A DNA stretch of 64,000 bases, taken from NCBI GenBank assembly GCA_038373885.1, contig JAWZYV010011607.1, forward strand, positions 124,001 to 188,000, written 5' to 3'. The DNA comes from Cheiracanthium punctorium. Its lineage: Eukaryota; Arthropoda; Arachnida; Araneae; Cheiracanthiidae. The first letter of the stretch is position 1. The number at the start of each line of letters is the position of its first letter. The notes below the pieces were generated by a model. The model searched no databases and was not told the origin of the DNA. It saw only the letters and a list, made by a program, of their open reading frames with translations. Shown here piece after piece: positions 41,420-53,829 of the stretch. The translations under genes were made by a program, and so were the position numbers.

Positions 41420-42046
41420 CGTTTCCAATCACAGGTTTCCAGTTCGACCTTAGTTGCCGATCTGCGAAAAAAAAAATTTTTTTTGATGTATTTTTACTGT
41501 TTTTTAAACTTCTCAATTACTTTCCACAAAATCAAACCTTTGGAAGAAAACCAAAGAAATTTTGTCAAAGGGGTGGGATAGTTTTAGCTGACGCCAGTCC
41601 GCAAAATTTTTTTCCGACTATCGGCGATCGGCAGGCTCTGAAGCACTCATCTAGAGTATAAAAGGTGCCTTTCTTACGCTTGCAGGGGGGGGGCGGCCAC
41701 CAGGCACCCCAGGGCCGCCCCTGCATTAATTATTTTACACAAAATGTTTTATTAAAACATTCTTTTCAGTATAATTTAATAACTTTTTTTTTAGAGAATT
41801 ATTTAAGCAGAGAGAGAGGAAATTTTTTCTAAAAACAAAATATCTCTACAAAATAAAGTAGGAACATTTCTAAATTTAGGGGGTCCCCCTTTGATTGGGG
41901 GTCACGGTCAGCTGCCCTGCCTGCATAAGCCTTAGTCAGGCTCTGGAGGTTAAAAAAAAAAAAAAAAAGAGTTCATTAACGCATCATATATCAGCTTTTT
42001 CATGATTAAAAAATCTGGAGAGTTTGTTTTGACTGTACACTTCAGT
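41420..42046. other. Repeat-like, no gene
   Basis: C/G-run-bearing pieces (GGGGGGGGCGGCCACC at 41687, GGGGGTCACGGTCAGC at 41897) look like decayed miniature-element ends. No frame supported. Confidence 0.4.
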
Positions 42047-42198
42047 CAGTGGCGTAGCCAGGGGGGGGGGTAGGGGGTCACATCCCTATTTTTTGTCATA
42101 CAAAATCTATATTCTTCGCTTCCTTATCGCACACATATGAGTTGCAGTAGTCGTAACACCCCCCCCCCCCCCATGAAAAATTTCTGGCTACCCCACTG
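42047..42198. mobile_element. hAT miniature (CAGTGGCGTAGCCAG), copy 2
   Basis: Ends CAGTGGCGTAGCCAG and CAGTGGGGTAGCCAG read inward. The interior (AATCTATATTCTTCGC, ATGAGTTGCAGTAGTCGTAA) is the inverse of copy 1 at 35775. Flanks ACTTCAGT/ACTGCAGC match at 5 of 8. 152 bp. Confidence 0.8.
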
Positions 42199-42362
42199 AC
42201 TGCAGCTAATAGTTTTGAAAAGTGTGAAAGCATCGTCTTTGTTGCTGTAAAAAAAAGAAAAAGAAAAAAAAAGTTCAACAACGACTCATATATCAGCTTC
42301 TGCACGGTTAAAGTCACGTTAGGTTTTCAGCAGTTAATTTGAAAATTTCATCTACTACTTAT

Positions 42363-43176
42363 CAGTGGCGGCTTCTCCATTTGAGTACATGAGCACGTGA
42401 ACCCCGAAAGAAAAAACTAAAGTATAAACACATTAGTTAAAAAAAAAATAAGTACACTTCTAGGTTTTTGTGAATTTAAAACGTGAGTTTTACTCTATCC
42501 CCCCACTATTATTAAATACCCTTATTATAGCCAACGCACTTTAGTGTAGGTTACTACAGCACAGTCTTAAATCGATCGCACGTGCGGACGGAAAATTTCC
42601 CTTCTCAACCGCTCTCTGAGAACAGAAGCGGAGACAGTTGTGAAGAAGTGCGACGCTGCCGATATCATTCCGTTCGCAAATTTTGAATGTGCGCGCGTAC
42701 AATTTTTTTTTTTTTTTTTTTCTGTTTATCGCTTCTGGATTGTCCCTTGGTTTGTTACATTGGTTTAGTTCATCCTTTTTTTTCCCTTATTTTATTATTA
42801 TTTTCTTTATTTTTATCATTTTTCACTACAATATTTTATATAAACTAGTGTAAATAATTAAGATGGGAGTAAAATAAGCGTTTCGGAGCTAATGCAATAA
42901 CATTTTTCGATATTATCCTTCGAAAATTAATTGAAATAAAATGAATCAAGGCAGCACCTTTGCTAAAACTTATGTTGGTGACGAAATTATATAAGACAAG
43001 TAAATAGCAATATAAGACAAAATATTACTTGTTTTCTTTCAGTTGCGCACATTGTTTCCCTTTTTCTGCTGGGAACGCAAATCTATTTTAATTTGTAAGG
43101 TTCATCGTACCTGCATATTTAATTTTCAAAATATGTTTTGTAAATCTCCATTTAAATAAGCCAGGAGCCGCCACTG
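42363..43176. mobile_element. hAT element (CAGTGGCGGCTYCT), non-autonomous
   Basis: Ends CAGTGGCGGCTTCTCC and CAGTGGCGGCTCCTGG read inward, 814 bp. Flanks CTACTTAT and CTACCCAC agree at 5 of 8. A CpG-rich patch at 42570-42700 and AT-rich rest; no transposase frame. Confidence 0.7.
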
Positions 43177-43388
43177 CTACCCACAAGACCGTTTTACGTC
43201 TAAAAGTCTTTTCAACATTCACAGTTCCGACACCGTTTGTTTCAACCTTGGTTAAAAAATTCTTCATGCTTTGTTGTTGTCTTAGGACCAGAGCCGTTCG
43301 TTTTTGACTTTACGTCTCAGGTAACACTTTGAAAGTTCCATCAACGACTCGTAAGACTATTTTAAGTCAAAGTTGTTTGAAGGTTTAA

Positions 43389-43890
43389 CCCTCTCGTCAC
43401 CGAATTATGAAAAATCAGAGAAAAATATCTGTCTAGCATTGAATGCATCTGAAATACTATTATAAATCATGCAAAAATATTTTTTTCTAATCTCGATTCA
43501 TATTAGATTTTTCTAATATTAATTTCTGCATTTTCGAAGCATTTTGTAATGCTAAAATTAATTTAAAAGGGTGCACCTATTAGGTAAAGGTTGAGGAATA
43601 AGAAAAAAAAAAACTATACTTACCTTAAAAAGAAAAAAAAATGGTAAAAAAGCAGCGTCAATATTTTCTTAATTTTTCAACTGAAACAATGAAGCGAAAA
43701 CTGCAAAAAAGGATCTAAATGGACTAGTACTGCAATCTAGGCACGATTTATACTACTAGTGAAGAGCCTCCTATACTTTCTACATTATTGATATCACTGA
43801 AAGAAAAAAAATACTAAATTCAATTGTTTTCTCTCTAAATATTGCTATTTGAAGTAGGAGCCTCCTATGAGGTTCAGGGTGACGAGAGGG
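43389..43890. mobile_element. piggyBac-like miniature element (CCCTCTCGTCACC)
   Basis: TIRs CCCTCTCGTCACCGAA and CCCTCTCGTCACCCTGAA read inward. Exact TTAA at 43385-43388 and 43891-43894. 502 bp, no frame. A third end-type among TTAA insertions in this window. Confidence 0.85.
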
Positions 43891-46800
43891 TTAAAAGTTC
43901 GAAACCGTTTGTTTCAACTTTGTTTGTAACTGAACACGTAGTTGATCCTTCATGCGTTGCTCTTGCGCTTGAGTATCGTTAACAACTTTATGAGTCCCGT
44001 ATAGCGGCCTGGTTGGTAGTTGTCAGGTTCCCATTACAACACCGAATGTGGAGCAGCGTTGGCTCTGGTCAGCGCAAGGGAGAATGACGCAAGGGAGACT
44101 GTCGTGGGACTGCGTGAGCAAAGAGAGTTAATGCATGTAAAATCTGCGGAGATTGATTTCCGGCAGGGCATTCGGGGCAAGCGCCCAGGCCCCCAACAAA
44201 GAGGGGGCTCCAAAATATCCTTTAAATTTAAGAATTTTCACATTCTGATTTTAATTTAAAATAAGAAGTAGAGAAACTAATTATATGAAAAATAATAGTA
44301 ATAATAATGACTCTGTTACTATTTCATAGCTCCGGCATTACATCCACTTGTGTGTTTTTAAGTACCTACAAATAATATACAATGAATTTTAATTAGCCTT
44401 TATTTGGTATTTAATTACAAATGTGAAAAGCGACGTTTTATTTGCAATTAAAATGAGATTTAGAAAAAAATTAATATTCGGCCTAAACTTTGTGCCGAAT
44501 ATTCGGTAAAATCACTATTCGTTACATCTCTATTTCTAATTAAGCTTAGGTAAAATCCTCGCTTTTAATTGTCGTTATTGGCATGAATCTGAACTAAACA
44601 TATCATTTTAGCGACTCTTGGGGGGAAATTATTGTAGAGTTTTTATGCGTTATACAGGGTGATCTATTTAAACCCCCTTACCGGATTTGCCCGAGCTAAG
44701 CTCGGGCAGGTAAAACCTTCCATGGACATGTACAGGTGGAACAAACATTCCATGGACAGGTAAAACATTCCATTCCATGGCACAAACATTCCTTCTGGAT
44801 AATCCCGAGTGTAGCTCGGGCAGTAGGACATTTTTTATTGTCGCGTAATCTTTCCCGAATTCTATCGTTTTGCTTTCAAATACTTTTATTTACTTTTCTG
44901 CCCACTTGATGGTCGCAATATACTCGATTTATGAAATCTACAAATGTATGCTCTATCATATCAAAATACGCATTAAAAAATCGCATTTGATCCTCCAACT
45001 GAAAAAAACTTGAACCGGCAAGGGTTTAAAAGAGTACCCGTTAGCTTTTCTTATTAACCCTTAAATCCGACGGATGCGGCAACTATTCTAACACAAAATT
45101 ATAATTGTTTTGAAAGTGTGGGAGACAATTTTAAACACTGTGGAACTGTTACAACTTCATTTGTTAAGTAAAACAGTAATGGAGAAGCATAATGCTACTT
45201 AATCCTGTGATAATTTTATTTAAAAAAACATATTTTAATTCAAATTTATTACAATATCATTCCATTATTAAATATTTCTCGTCTCGTTCTCAGGGCCGGT
45301 TTTAATAAAAAAAAGTAAAAAAATGTTGGGGGGGGGGTGTGTAAAGTCGAAATTTGCCGACAATATTCACCAAAATGCCTTCAAAAATATATACCAATTT
45401 TACCTGCCATTTTTACATTAACGAATACATATAAAATATGCTGTAGTATTCAATTTCATTACGAGCAAAGTGTAAACTGTAAACGATCACTATTCAATCA
45501 TCTCATAATTCTTCAATCCTGCTAACAAATTACGTACATCGATACGCATATTTTTTATTGATGAAATTAGTATTTCGTTTTGATACAAACACTATTTTTT
45601 TTAATTTAAACAATACAAGTTACTTCAGTCTTGGTTATAAATGACGGCTTTTAGGCTTGATGCTTGCATCAGAAAATCAATTTTTCTGGAATGTACATGA
45701 AGTCAAGTGCATTGTAGAAAAAATGTTCTAATCTAATAAAAAAAAAACTTATCTAATTCATCGTATAAGTTAAATTCTCTTTCAAAAATTTTCAAATGAA
45801 TAAGAATAATGATGATAGCTTAAGCACTTAACGAAACGAAACAGAAATATTTACTGAAGTAAGTTGCTTATTGTTAGATCTGGTTAATTCTTTGTCTCTG
45901 CATTTCACAAAAAAAAACAAGTTTTTTTGAGCATTTAGAAAGTACGTGATGTGGTCCTTTTTTCGCAGTATTTCAGTCTCAGATATATTTATGTACTACT
46001 GTCGCAGTGCTCAGATATAATTATGTGAAATGAAAAGAGTCTCCTAGTCAGGTTGGTTCATTGTCCGTTTCCCTATTTTTTGTTTCTCGCCATCGCCAAT
46101 ACTTCAGAACTTGATTATTAGGATTCGGACTGAAAATGAACACGTCGTTTCTTCACACTGTACCATATTTTAACTAACTTTTTTATATCCACATTATCTT
46201 TTAATTATTTATTATTCGAGTCGTGGCAGTAAGTTATTACTTGATGATAAGCTAGGTAGAAGGTAATGAAACAAAAGGAGAGCGTAGATATTCGATGAGA
46301 GTACCGTGGTGCCATGCAAGGGTTAATCTAGCATTGTTTAAAAAAAACTCACGTGAATGTCAAATTTCGGATAATTATCTTCAATACTTTTGACTAGTCG
46401 AAATATTGATGTACTAAAAAAAAAAAAAAAATACTTTCCAGTACTCCTAATAATAATAATTTTGTTCTAAAAACAAAAATTGGTTCATTGATCCCAGAAG
46501 TTAGATGTCCGTAGCGTACGTGTGTGTTAAGATATTAAATTAAAAATAAAGTTTTTATAAAGTTACATTATTCTCAGCTTTTTAAAATTTAATTTCATTG
46601 TCATTTCCTCTACGCCTTTATGATTATTGTAATGCTAAACTGTAAAGTCACCATTTAGTAAGTTAATTAAATTAAATTAAATTGAGTAACAGTTTATTTA
46701 AATAAAGTAATTTATTGCAATAAGTAATATTCCGAGTCTGGTAGAATAATAATTCAACCAAATGTGTGTGTGTGAGTGATCCAAGGAGGATGTGGACAGA
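43891..46800. other. Gene-poor interval upstream of the gene B 3' end
   Basis: Contains a fragment of the 15661 hAT type (44153-44215), a hairpin TGCCCGAGCTAAGCTCGGGC (44688-44707) with a partial repeat at 44809, and CATTCCATGG words near 44740-44790. The rest is AT-rich. No exon or RNA gene recognised. Confidence 0.45.
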
Positions 46801-46977
46801 AACAGTTAATTCATTCTATTCAACACATAATCGCAAACCTTTATTATAAATGCAATACATTCGGTTAATAAATTTCTAAAATTTACAGTATTAATACCCA
46901 TTCAAAACCCCAGCAGAAATTAGTTCTTGCTCTACTTTTGCTTAAACAAAACCAGTTCAGTAAACATAGGATCCTTC

Positions 46978-49900
46978 TCACAGAATATGGCTGTACACAT
47001 ATCGAGCGTAAGGGGTCTGCCAGTGCTGCTTTAAGTACGCCCCTCCTTGAAACAATGGACGACCATAGGCCACTGCGTGAGCTGCTGGTACTGGAGAAGC
47101 GCTGTAGACAAGTCCTGGAAGAACGGGCAGGGTCTTCAGACCTATTTCCAAGCAAAAAGAAAAATTCATTAGGAATCTGCTTCGTAAATGAACAATGAAT
47201 ACATTTTAAATATAACTTTAACAATGTAGATCCAATGCAGAAGAGAGTGTGGGGAAGGTGGAGAGAGTGAATCAACACAAAATCATCTTATGATTTTCCG
47301 AGTTCATCTTTTCAAAAAGTAACTCAGTAGGCGGGAAATTTCCTACTGCGATTAGCAAAGGATTAGCAACATTGGAATTTTTTTTTTCCAGATTAACAAC
47401 ATTGAAAAATTTTGAGATTTCGAATAGAGGCACGACATGAAGCAGGAAAATCTTACTATCTAAACCAGGGATGGGCAAACTACGGCCCGCCGGAAGGTTT
47501 TATCCGGCCCGCGGATGGAATTTTAATTTGCCTGTCCGACGGAAATTGAAAGAACATATATATTTATATATTATTAGGTTGTAGCGAAAGTTTCCCGCCA
47601 CCGCAAACATCGTCAGCACACAGTTCGCGTTGGCGTATTTGCTCATATTTTGTCAAACGATTTTTGGCATTTGAAAGAAAGAGGCTTACTTTATAACACT
47701 GTGTTGTGAAATCTGTAAAAAATAGAGTTATCGTTAAGTATAAGGTGTCCCAAATGGAACTATCATTCTAGAGGATTAGAACCATCATTTACTTCCATTT
47801 GTGTTGCAAAAAGTCAGCTACAGAATATCAACAAATTATGAGTACAGCTTAAGTACTATTGTTGTATCATGTGACACTGTGCAGGTTTGGTACCGAAAGT
47901 TCAGAATCAGTTATCTAAGGAGTTAGAAGTTAGTTTTTCAGGCAGATATGGCGGAAAACTTTCGTTACAACCTGATATATAAGCATATTAAGAATCATGA
48001 AGATGGCTTGAAAAAAGTGCATTTTGAGTTCGAACGCAGATTTCAAGATTTCAGTGCCATTCAAACAGAATTGGATATTTTTACCATGCCTTTCAACGTA
48101 AATTGTGAAGCAGTGAGGTCAGATTTGCAGGTTGAATGAATTGAATTGCAATCTAACAATCATCTCAAGCAGTTGTTTCTAAATATGCCAAAGTTAGAGT
48201 TTTGCAAATCATTATCGAAAGTAAGTTTCCCAAATTTAATATTTCACGCCCAGAAAATCAGTGCGATGTATGTTTCATCTTATATATGTGAACAAGTGTT
48301 TTCAACTGTGAACCTAAGAGATAATTCTTTCAGAAGTAGACTGACAGATGAGCATTTAGCCTCGTTCCTTAGAATCAGTGCATCTCACTTCGAACCTCAA
48401 TATAAGGAACTTTTAAAAATGAAATCGCAATTTCATTCATCTCATTAACATATTTAAATTGTAATACTTGTATATTGTTTTTAAAATTTTAGAAAAATTT
48501 ATCTTGGCCCTCCAAACTTTTTGTTTTTTTTTCGATTTTTGGCCCGCGACCGAAAAAGTTTGCCCATCCCTGATCTAAACTAATGGTTTTACTTCGGAGG
48601 CTCTCACCTGAAACAACCACAGATGTTGAATGCGTCTGACGAACTCCTGGCAAAGCGACTGGCTGGGGAGCATTGCCATAGACGGAACGTTGGTGGAAAA
48701 CTTGAGTTGGGAAACCGCCACTTCTAATTTCTGTGGACTGGATGCCGCTGATGATCTGGTTTTGCTGCCTGGAAGCGTCGTCGAATCTTTGCTCATCCAT
48801 GCGTCCTTGCACATCTACCATGTTCCTCCGATCGTGGTAGAACTCTTGTTCGGGATGACCTTCCCCGGAGTAATGCTGTTGAGCAGCGTAGTCGTGAATT
48901 TGCTCGTTAGAGTGAGACTGGATGGTTGAGACTGCAGCTGGCGACATTCTTTGCTGAGACTGGACAAGACTAGAGACGTCTCTGCCTGCGTGGACAGGAG
49001 ATGCGGAGGCAAACTGGCTCTGGTGTTGGATTTGTTGGGCTCGGGCCTGGTCCGGAGATCCAGAAACCATCTGACTTTGATGGCGTAATTGCTGAGCGGG
49101 GCCCTGATTGTGGAACTGGGCTTCATTCTGGCCCTGGAACTGGCGATTCATGTCCATGCTGTGGATCTGAGAAGCTTGATTTTGATTGTAAAACTGGGAG
49201 GCTTGGTTTTGTGCGTGGGACTGCGAGCTCTGCAACTGAGAATGTTGCTGGAATTTCATATCTTGGTTATCCAGTCTGCTTGCATGATATTGGAGGTGGG
49301 GGGCGTGCACGTCTGCAGTTATTGTACCAGCTGTTTCAAGTCCAGGTGGTTTTGCAACCTGAGAAAAATGTACATTCATTACATTTGTAGAACTTTCTTG
49401 TTTTAAGCACAGTAAAAAATGCATCATAAATTAAGAACCCTTCCCTTAGATTAGTTCGTGGGACAAATAAATATAGCTTTATACTTTCAAATTCGTTTTG
49501 CTTCGTCAAAAAGTTTTAAAATAACTTAATATTTTAAATAATGATCAGAAATTGAAGTTATGCCAGCTCCAAATTTATGAATGACTTGACTATTTGTTTG
49601 AATTTTCACAATCACAATTATTGTTTATATATTTTTTCTGCACTTGAAATAATTATACTGTACTAGCAGACTCTTTAGTGATCAGTTTTATTGTGATTTT
49701 CAAAAGAAAGTTGGCGATACATGTTTTGTTAACATGATGTATGCAGTTATAAAGTTTTAATTATAAGAAACATATTTGAAGACTACATTTCAAGATGTTT
49801 CTTGCAGTGTTAGTCTCAAAAATTCACAAGAATGAATTTTAAAACGGTTAATGTAAGGTAAAGATAAATGTAATCTAAAAAAAGTAAATGGAAAACAATT

Positions 49901-52230
49901 ATTTTAGTTTAACAAATATTAAGGAATTAAAAAAACTTACATTATTTATTAAACCGGCTATGCTGTACTTTTTAATGCTAATTTTTGGCATATACTTCCA
50001 ATTAGAAAAAAGTTTTCTAATGACAAGCAATTACTTTTGATGTCCAAAATGTATAGAAAATGGTATATTATATAAAATAATAATAATAATAATTTTTTAG
50101 GATGATATTGAATTACAAAAATATTCAATGAAAGAAAAAGAAATCCAACCTTTGAAAAGTCATTTGCAAGAAATTCATTTTCTTAATATTTCATGAGATA
50201 TTGCAAATTGCACTTCACTAGCCCATTATTACTGCGTTGGAGCTTAAATTCTCAGTTTTAAAAGTCTAATTGAGGGGTCGTGCATAAATTGAATAAACTT
50301 TTTCTTTTTTGTAGGTTCTGGTTTATCATTTTATTTTTAAACATCAAATTTTATTTATGAATATTCATTCATTTATTTTAGTTTTTGTTCATTAAAAATC
50401 TAAACGTTACTTGCAGTTATATTTATTGCAGATATATTTATTAAATTTCTTATTGTCATTACTGCCAGAAATCAAACATATCTTTTAAGAACTAGCTAAG
50501 CAGAACCGTGTGTAGTAATGAAGTCTAACTAAACCTTATATAGATACTTATGCTAGTTTTATTTTAACTATAGAAAAGTAATGATAGTAAAACTTAAATA
50601 CTAACCTTCTTATCCGTGACACTGAAAAACTGAAAGTAAAATAAAAATTTTCATCCAACTGCCGAAGCATTTTTTAAAAATCCAAAAGTACAACATTTAC
50701 ATTCAAATTATAACAGCATAGTACTGATTACATTTCCCACACATTTCCCCGTACAATTCGTAAAAATATTTCTTTCATTTTTTACTTAATTTGTTATTTT
50801 CGCAACTCAGAATTCCAAATTACTCTTTGCGATAGGGTGCTAAAACTTTCAAGTGCAACAATTCAATGACTATTATATTTACACGTGGGCAGTTTTTTGT
50901 AAATGACTTTTTAAAGGTATGATTTCATTTTTCTAAATAAATTTTTTTATACAGGTCAACCAACTGAGTTATTTTTTATTATTTCTTCAAATATTTGTCC
51001 CCTTCTAAAATTTATGGCATTGAAAGTTATTAGAAAACTTTTTCTAATCGGAAATATAGCGCTAAAATCAATACTTTTAAAAACCCGGTACTAATCAAAC
51101 AGTTAGAAACACTCTGTGTAAAACACCTTTGTTAAATTATAAAATTTTTACCTGTAGAACATTCTTAGTTTCAAGCTGATTCACTTTGTCAGGAGTTGCA
51201 TCTCCTCGGGCCAACGCAATTCCCAAAACAAGTAGCAATACCTAAAATCACCCAAAACATGTCTTAACTATAAATTGCAACAACTCATATGAAACTATAT
51301 AGGTTTAGGTTCGTGAAGGATTGACAGTGGACCCTATAAGAGGGTTTACAATTATTAATGTCAGTCTACAATATTTGTTTGACAATTCAGCTACTTTAAA
51401 GCCTCCGGTCGAGCCCATAAGGTCAGCCAAGATATCAGGCAGATAACATAGGTTATTAATAGGTTTACTTTCCAAGAGAGCCCGTTTTTGAGAGTTATAC
51501 AAGTTTTTACCCATAAAGCATAGAACATAGTCAGTATATTTTTGGCTTGAAAAGTAACGCGCATTACAAAAAAAATAATCGCATAAAAACTTTTAATTAT
51601 AAGAAGTAATGTAGTTGAACCAAAAAATGTGCTCAACGACATTGTATCGAAATTTTCTCATTTATTCGAAACTACTCGTGTCTTAGAACGTCATCATAAA
51701 AATGCAAGTGTTACGTATAATAATTCTTTACATATTATGTATGTCAGTTATGATAACTATATATATATATGCTAATAAATACTTTGCTTCGTCTGTCTAT
51801 CTGTGCTTTAACTCCCAGAAATATCCATAAGATTGTTACTAAAATTTTATGTGCTATTGATGAGTACTAATTTTGGCTTACGAGGTTCGGTATTTTTAAT
51901 TAACATTGTGTATACAGAGTACTTAAAATTGCTTAGTTCTCCAAATGTGGTATAGTTAAGAATAAAATACTATTTATAGTTTCGATCAAGTGTGTTTATA
52001 AAAAACTAAAAATTTCGGAGAGCAACTATTTATTTATAAGACAAATAGTTTTCAAAACAGATCATACACCGAAATAATCCATAACATAAATACTTGGGGA
52101 AGGGGGTGTGAATGGGCTGAGGAAAAAAAGAGTTAATTATTAATTTACAGTCACACTTTTTCCAAGATAATAGTTACAGCCATTTTCCCACAAGAGACAG
52201 TAAAACTTTACCTACCACTGGAACCTTCAT
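46978..52230 (-). CDS. Gene B: secreted Q/H/S-rich low-complexity protein, paralogue of A
   Basis: Five exons: 52230-52216 (MKVPV), 51241-51152, 50629-50606 (24-nt microexon, FFSVTDKK), 49358-48608 and 47141-46978; stop TGA at 46980-46978, AATAAA at 46845-46840. About 347 residues. MKVPVVLLLVLGIALARG is a signal peptide. The 250-codon exon is Gln-rich with NQNQASQ-like and HQSQ repeats, and ends HSTSVVVSG. The last exon reads TLPVLPGLVYSASPVPAAHA, then ends QTPYARYVYSHIL. Exon phases (0,0,0,1) match gene A, as do exon 1 length and the split Gly codon at the last junction. No known domain; I infer an extracellular structural or matrix protein. A hAT element occupies intron 4 without touching exons. 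Confidence 0.82.
47466..48572 (+). mobile_element. hAT element with perfect 8-bp target duplication
   Basis: TIRs CAGGGATGGGCAAACT and its inverse AGTTTGCCCATCCCTG (1,107 bp). ATCTAAAC is duplicated at 47458-47465 and 48573-48580. GCCCGC-rich subterminal repeats lie at both ends (CGGCCCGC). It encodes only the C-terminal part of a transposase, so it is an internally deleted copy. It lies in gene B intron 4, opposite in coding strand. Confidence 0.92.
47948..48448 (+). pseudogene. hAT transposase C-terminal part, one stop codon
   Basis: From ATG at 47948 to TAA at 48446 the frame stays open except for TGA at 48137-48139. The second half contains YICEQVFSTVN and SRLTDEHLASFLRI, the hAT dimerisation region (the same type as in GTF2IRD2/ZBED-like domesticated genes). 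The zinc-finger and RNase-H catalytic parts are missing, so it cannot act alone. Confidence 0.8.
49430..52215. other. Gene B introns 1-3, nothing else seen
   Basis: AT-rich intron DNA around the signal-peptide exon and the microexon. No complete mobile element recognised. Confidence 0.5.
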
Positions 52231-52283
52231 TTCTAGATATCTAACAGCTCTTCGATATAGGAAAACTGTTGGAATACCACATC

Positions 52284-52291
52284 TATTTATA
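52284..52291 (-). promoter_or_regulatory. TATA box of gene B
   Basis: GGTATAAATAGATG on the minus strand; an arthropod-like initiator ACAGTT lies at 52269-52264, about 25 bp downstream, and the start codon 35 bp after that. Confidence 0.7.
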
Positions 52292-52299
52292 CCAAAACT

Positions 52300-53635
52300 C
52301 TTCGGGTGAATGAAAAAATAAAATGTAAGTGAAAATTCAGCAATTGGATACAAAATCTTTCTTCTCATTTAACCTATTGTTTTAAAATGAGTGAAATCCA
52401 GACCTTTACCCACGAAAACCTTGAACTGCGGGATGACCACGCCTTGCTGTTATTCTAAATTTACATTTCCATTTCTTAAGATATATTTTACCAGAACACT
52501 TGTGTAAATCTAAAATTATGAGTTCGGTTTGGTAACAGAATAAATATCTCTCATATAGAAGTGTTCAGTGAAATTGGAATCTGTAAAATTTCTCACTGCG
52601 TAATATTTAATTCCCACATTTATGAAGATCGAAAGTTACTCCTAACCTAAGCTTAAAAAATATTTCCGACTACTTTTATTTGAGCATGATTTCTGAAAGT
52701 ATTACTCCTGAAGTACTACTCCTCAAAACTGTCCGACTATTGCAAAAAAAATGGGGGTATTTAGAACATGAATTTAAACATATTTAAGAATATTAAATAG
52801 TGCAAAGCTATCTCAAGCTTTTAAATGCACTGCAAACGTACGTTTTAATATGATTTAACTTGCCTGATTTCTTTTTCCCTTTGAGCCAAATAAATCTGAA
52901 TAACAAATTCATTTATTGATAATTTTTATATGCATCTAGATTAACAATTGCAACAGCCTTAAAAATACTTGAAATTGATGAAAAAAGATAGTATTCAAGA
53001 AACAGACATTATAAGCTTCATACCGAGTATTTTGAGAGAAAAAAAAATTATCATTTAAAGACTTTTTAAAATTCCGTTTGTCATAATCACCCCCAAGCTA
53101 TCCTAAATAAATTTTGAAATTTAATACAAACACAAACAGAATTATCAATAAATTGCATTATTTACACTCACTAAAATTTTGTATTAAAATATTTCCATAC
53201 AAACAAAAAGTTAGAATTTAGAATTTAAAGTTAGAAAGTTAGAATAAATATTTGAAAGTTAATATTTAATGCTAAATGTAATTAATAAAATTGTGCCGTA
53301 ATAATTGGAAAACGAAACAGTTATACTGATGTTTTAAAAGTATTTTTGCGCATTGAGTGTTAGTTTTTTGGACAAATTAAAACAATCCAAAATTTTTAAC
53401 TGATTAATCCGTATGTCTTTATCTATTGGATTTATAATACATATTTTATAAAAATATTGAATTGAGAACCCATGTGTATATGTTCAATGATACCCATATT
53501 AAGTACAGTGAAACCTCCCAAGCAGGGTTCGAAATAAGATTTTTGAAGCTGACAGTAAAAACTATTCATTCGACGACAAAAATATTCAATTTTCATAATA
53601 ATGGTTAATTTCAGATACAGTTTTTTCCCCTTAAT
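52300..53635. other. Upstream of gene B, no gene
   Basis: AT-rich. A segment at 53050-53150 (ATAATCACCCCCAAGCT-TCC, TTTTGAAATTTAATACAAAC) is repeated at 54760-54840, another dispersed repeat. Confidence 0.45.
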
Positions 53636-53639
53636 TTAA

Positions 53640-53810
53640 CTCTTTAACGCGCAGTGTTCCCGCTCTGGGAACACCAAACTCTGACGTTTTGACTGTTTCC
53701 AAACACGAAGAATAGATTTGATTTCTATAAAAATAGTTGCGGGTGACATAGCTCCACGAGAATCCTTTACTTTTTAGCACGTCATTTCCCGTAAAAAATG
53801 GTCACGATTG
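53640..53810. mobile_element. piggyBac-like miniature element (CCCTTTRA), truncated copy
   Basis: It begins after TTAA (53636-53639) as CTCTTTAACGCGCAGTGTTC and follows the 32473/40859 family until GTAAAAAATGGTCACGAT, then changes into the GTGACCAT-type repeat. The right half is missing. Confidence 0.75.
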
Positions 53811-53829
53811 TTTTGGTTCACGATTGATT

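Noticed and set aside
44688..44820. CRISPR-like or attenuator-like repeats (TGCCCGAGCTAAGCTCGGGC)
   Set aside because: A single hairpin with one partial repeat in a eukaryotic repeat-rich context; no regular spacers and no bacterial gene context.
48815..49406. Plus- and minus-strand frames overlapping gene B's large exon
   Set aside because: They are alternative frames of a Gln-rich coding exon, which naturally stays open in other frames. The spliced frame with the signal peptide explains the region.
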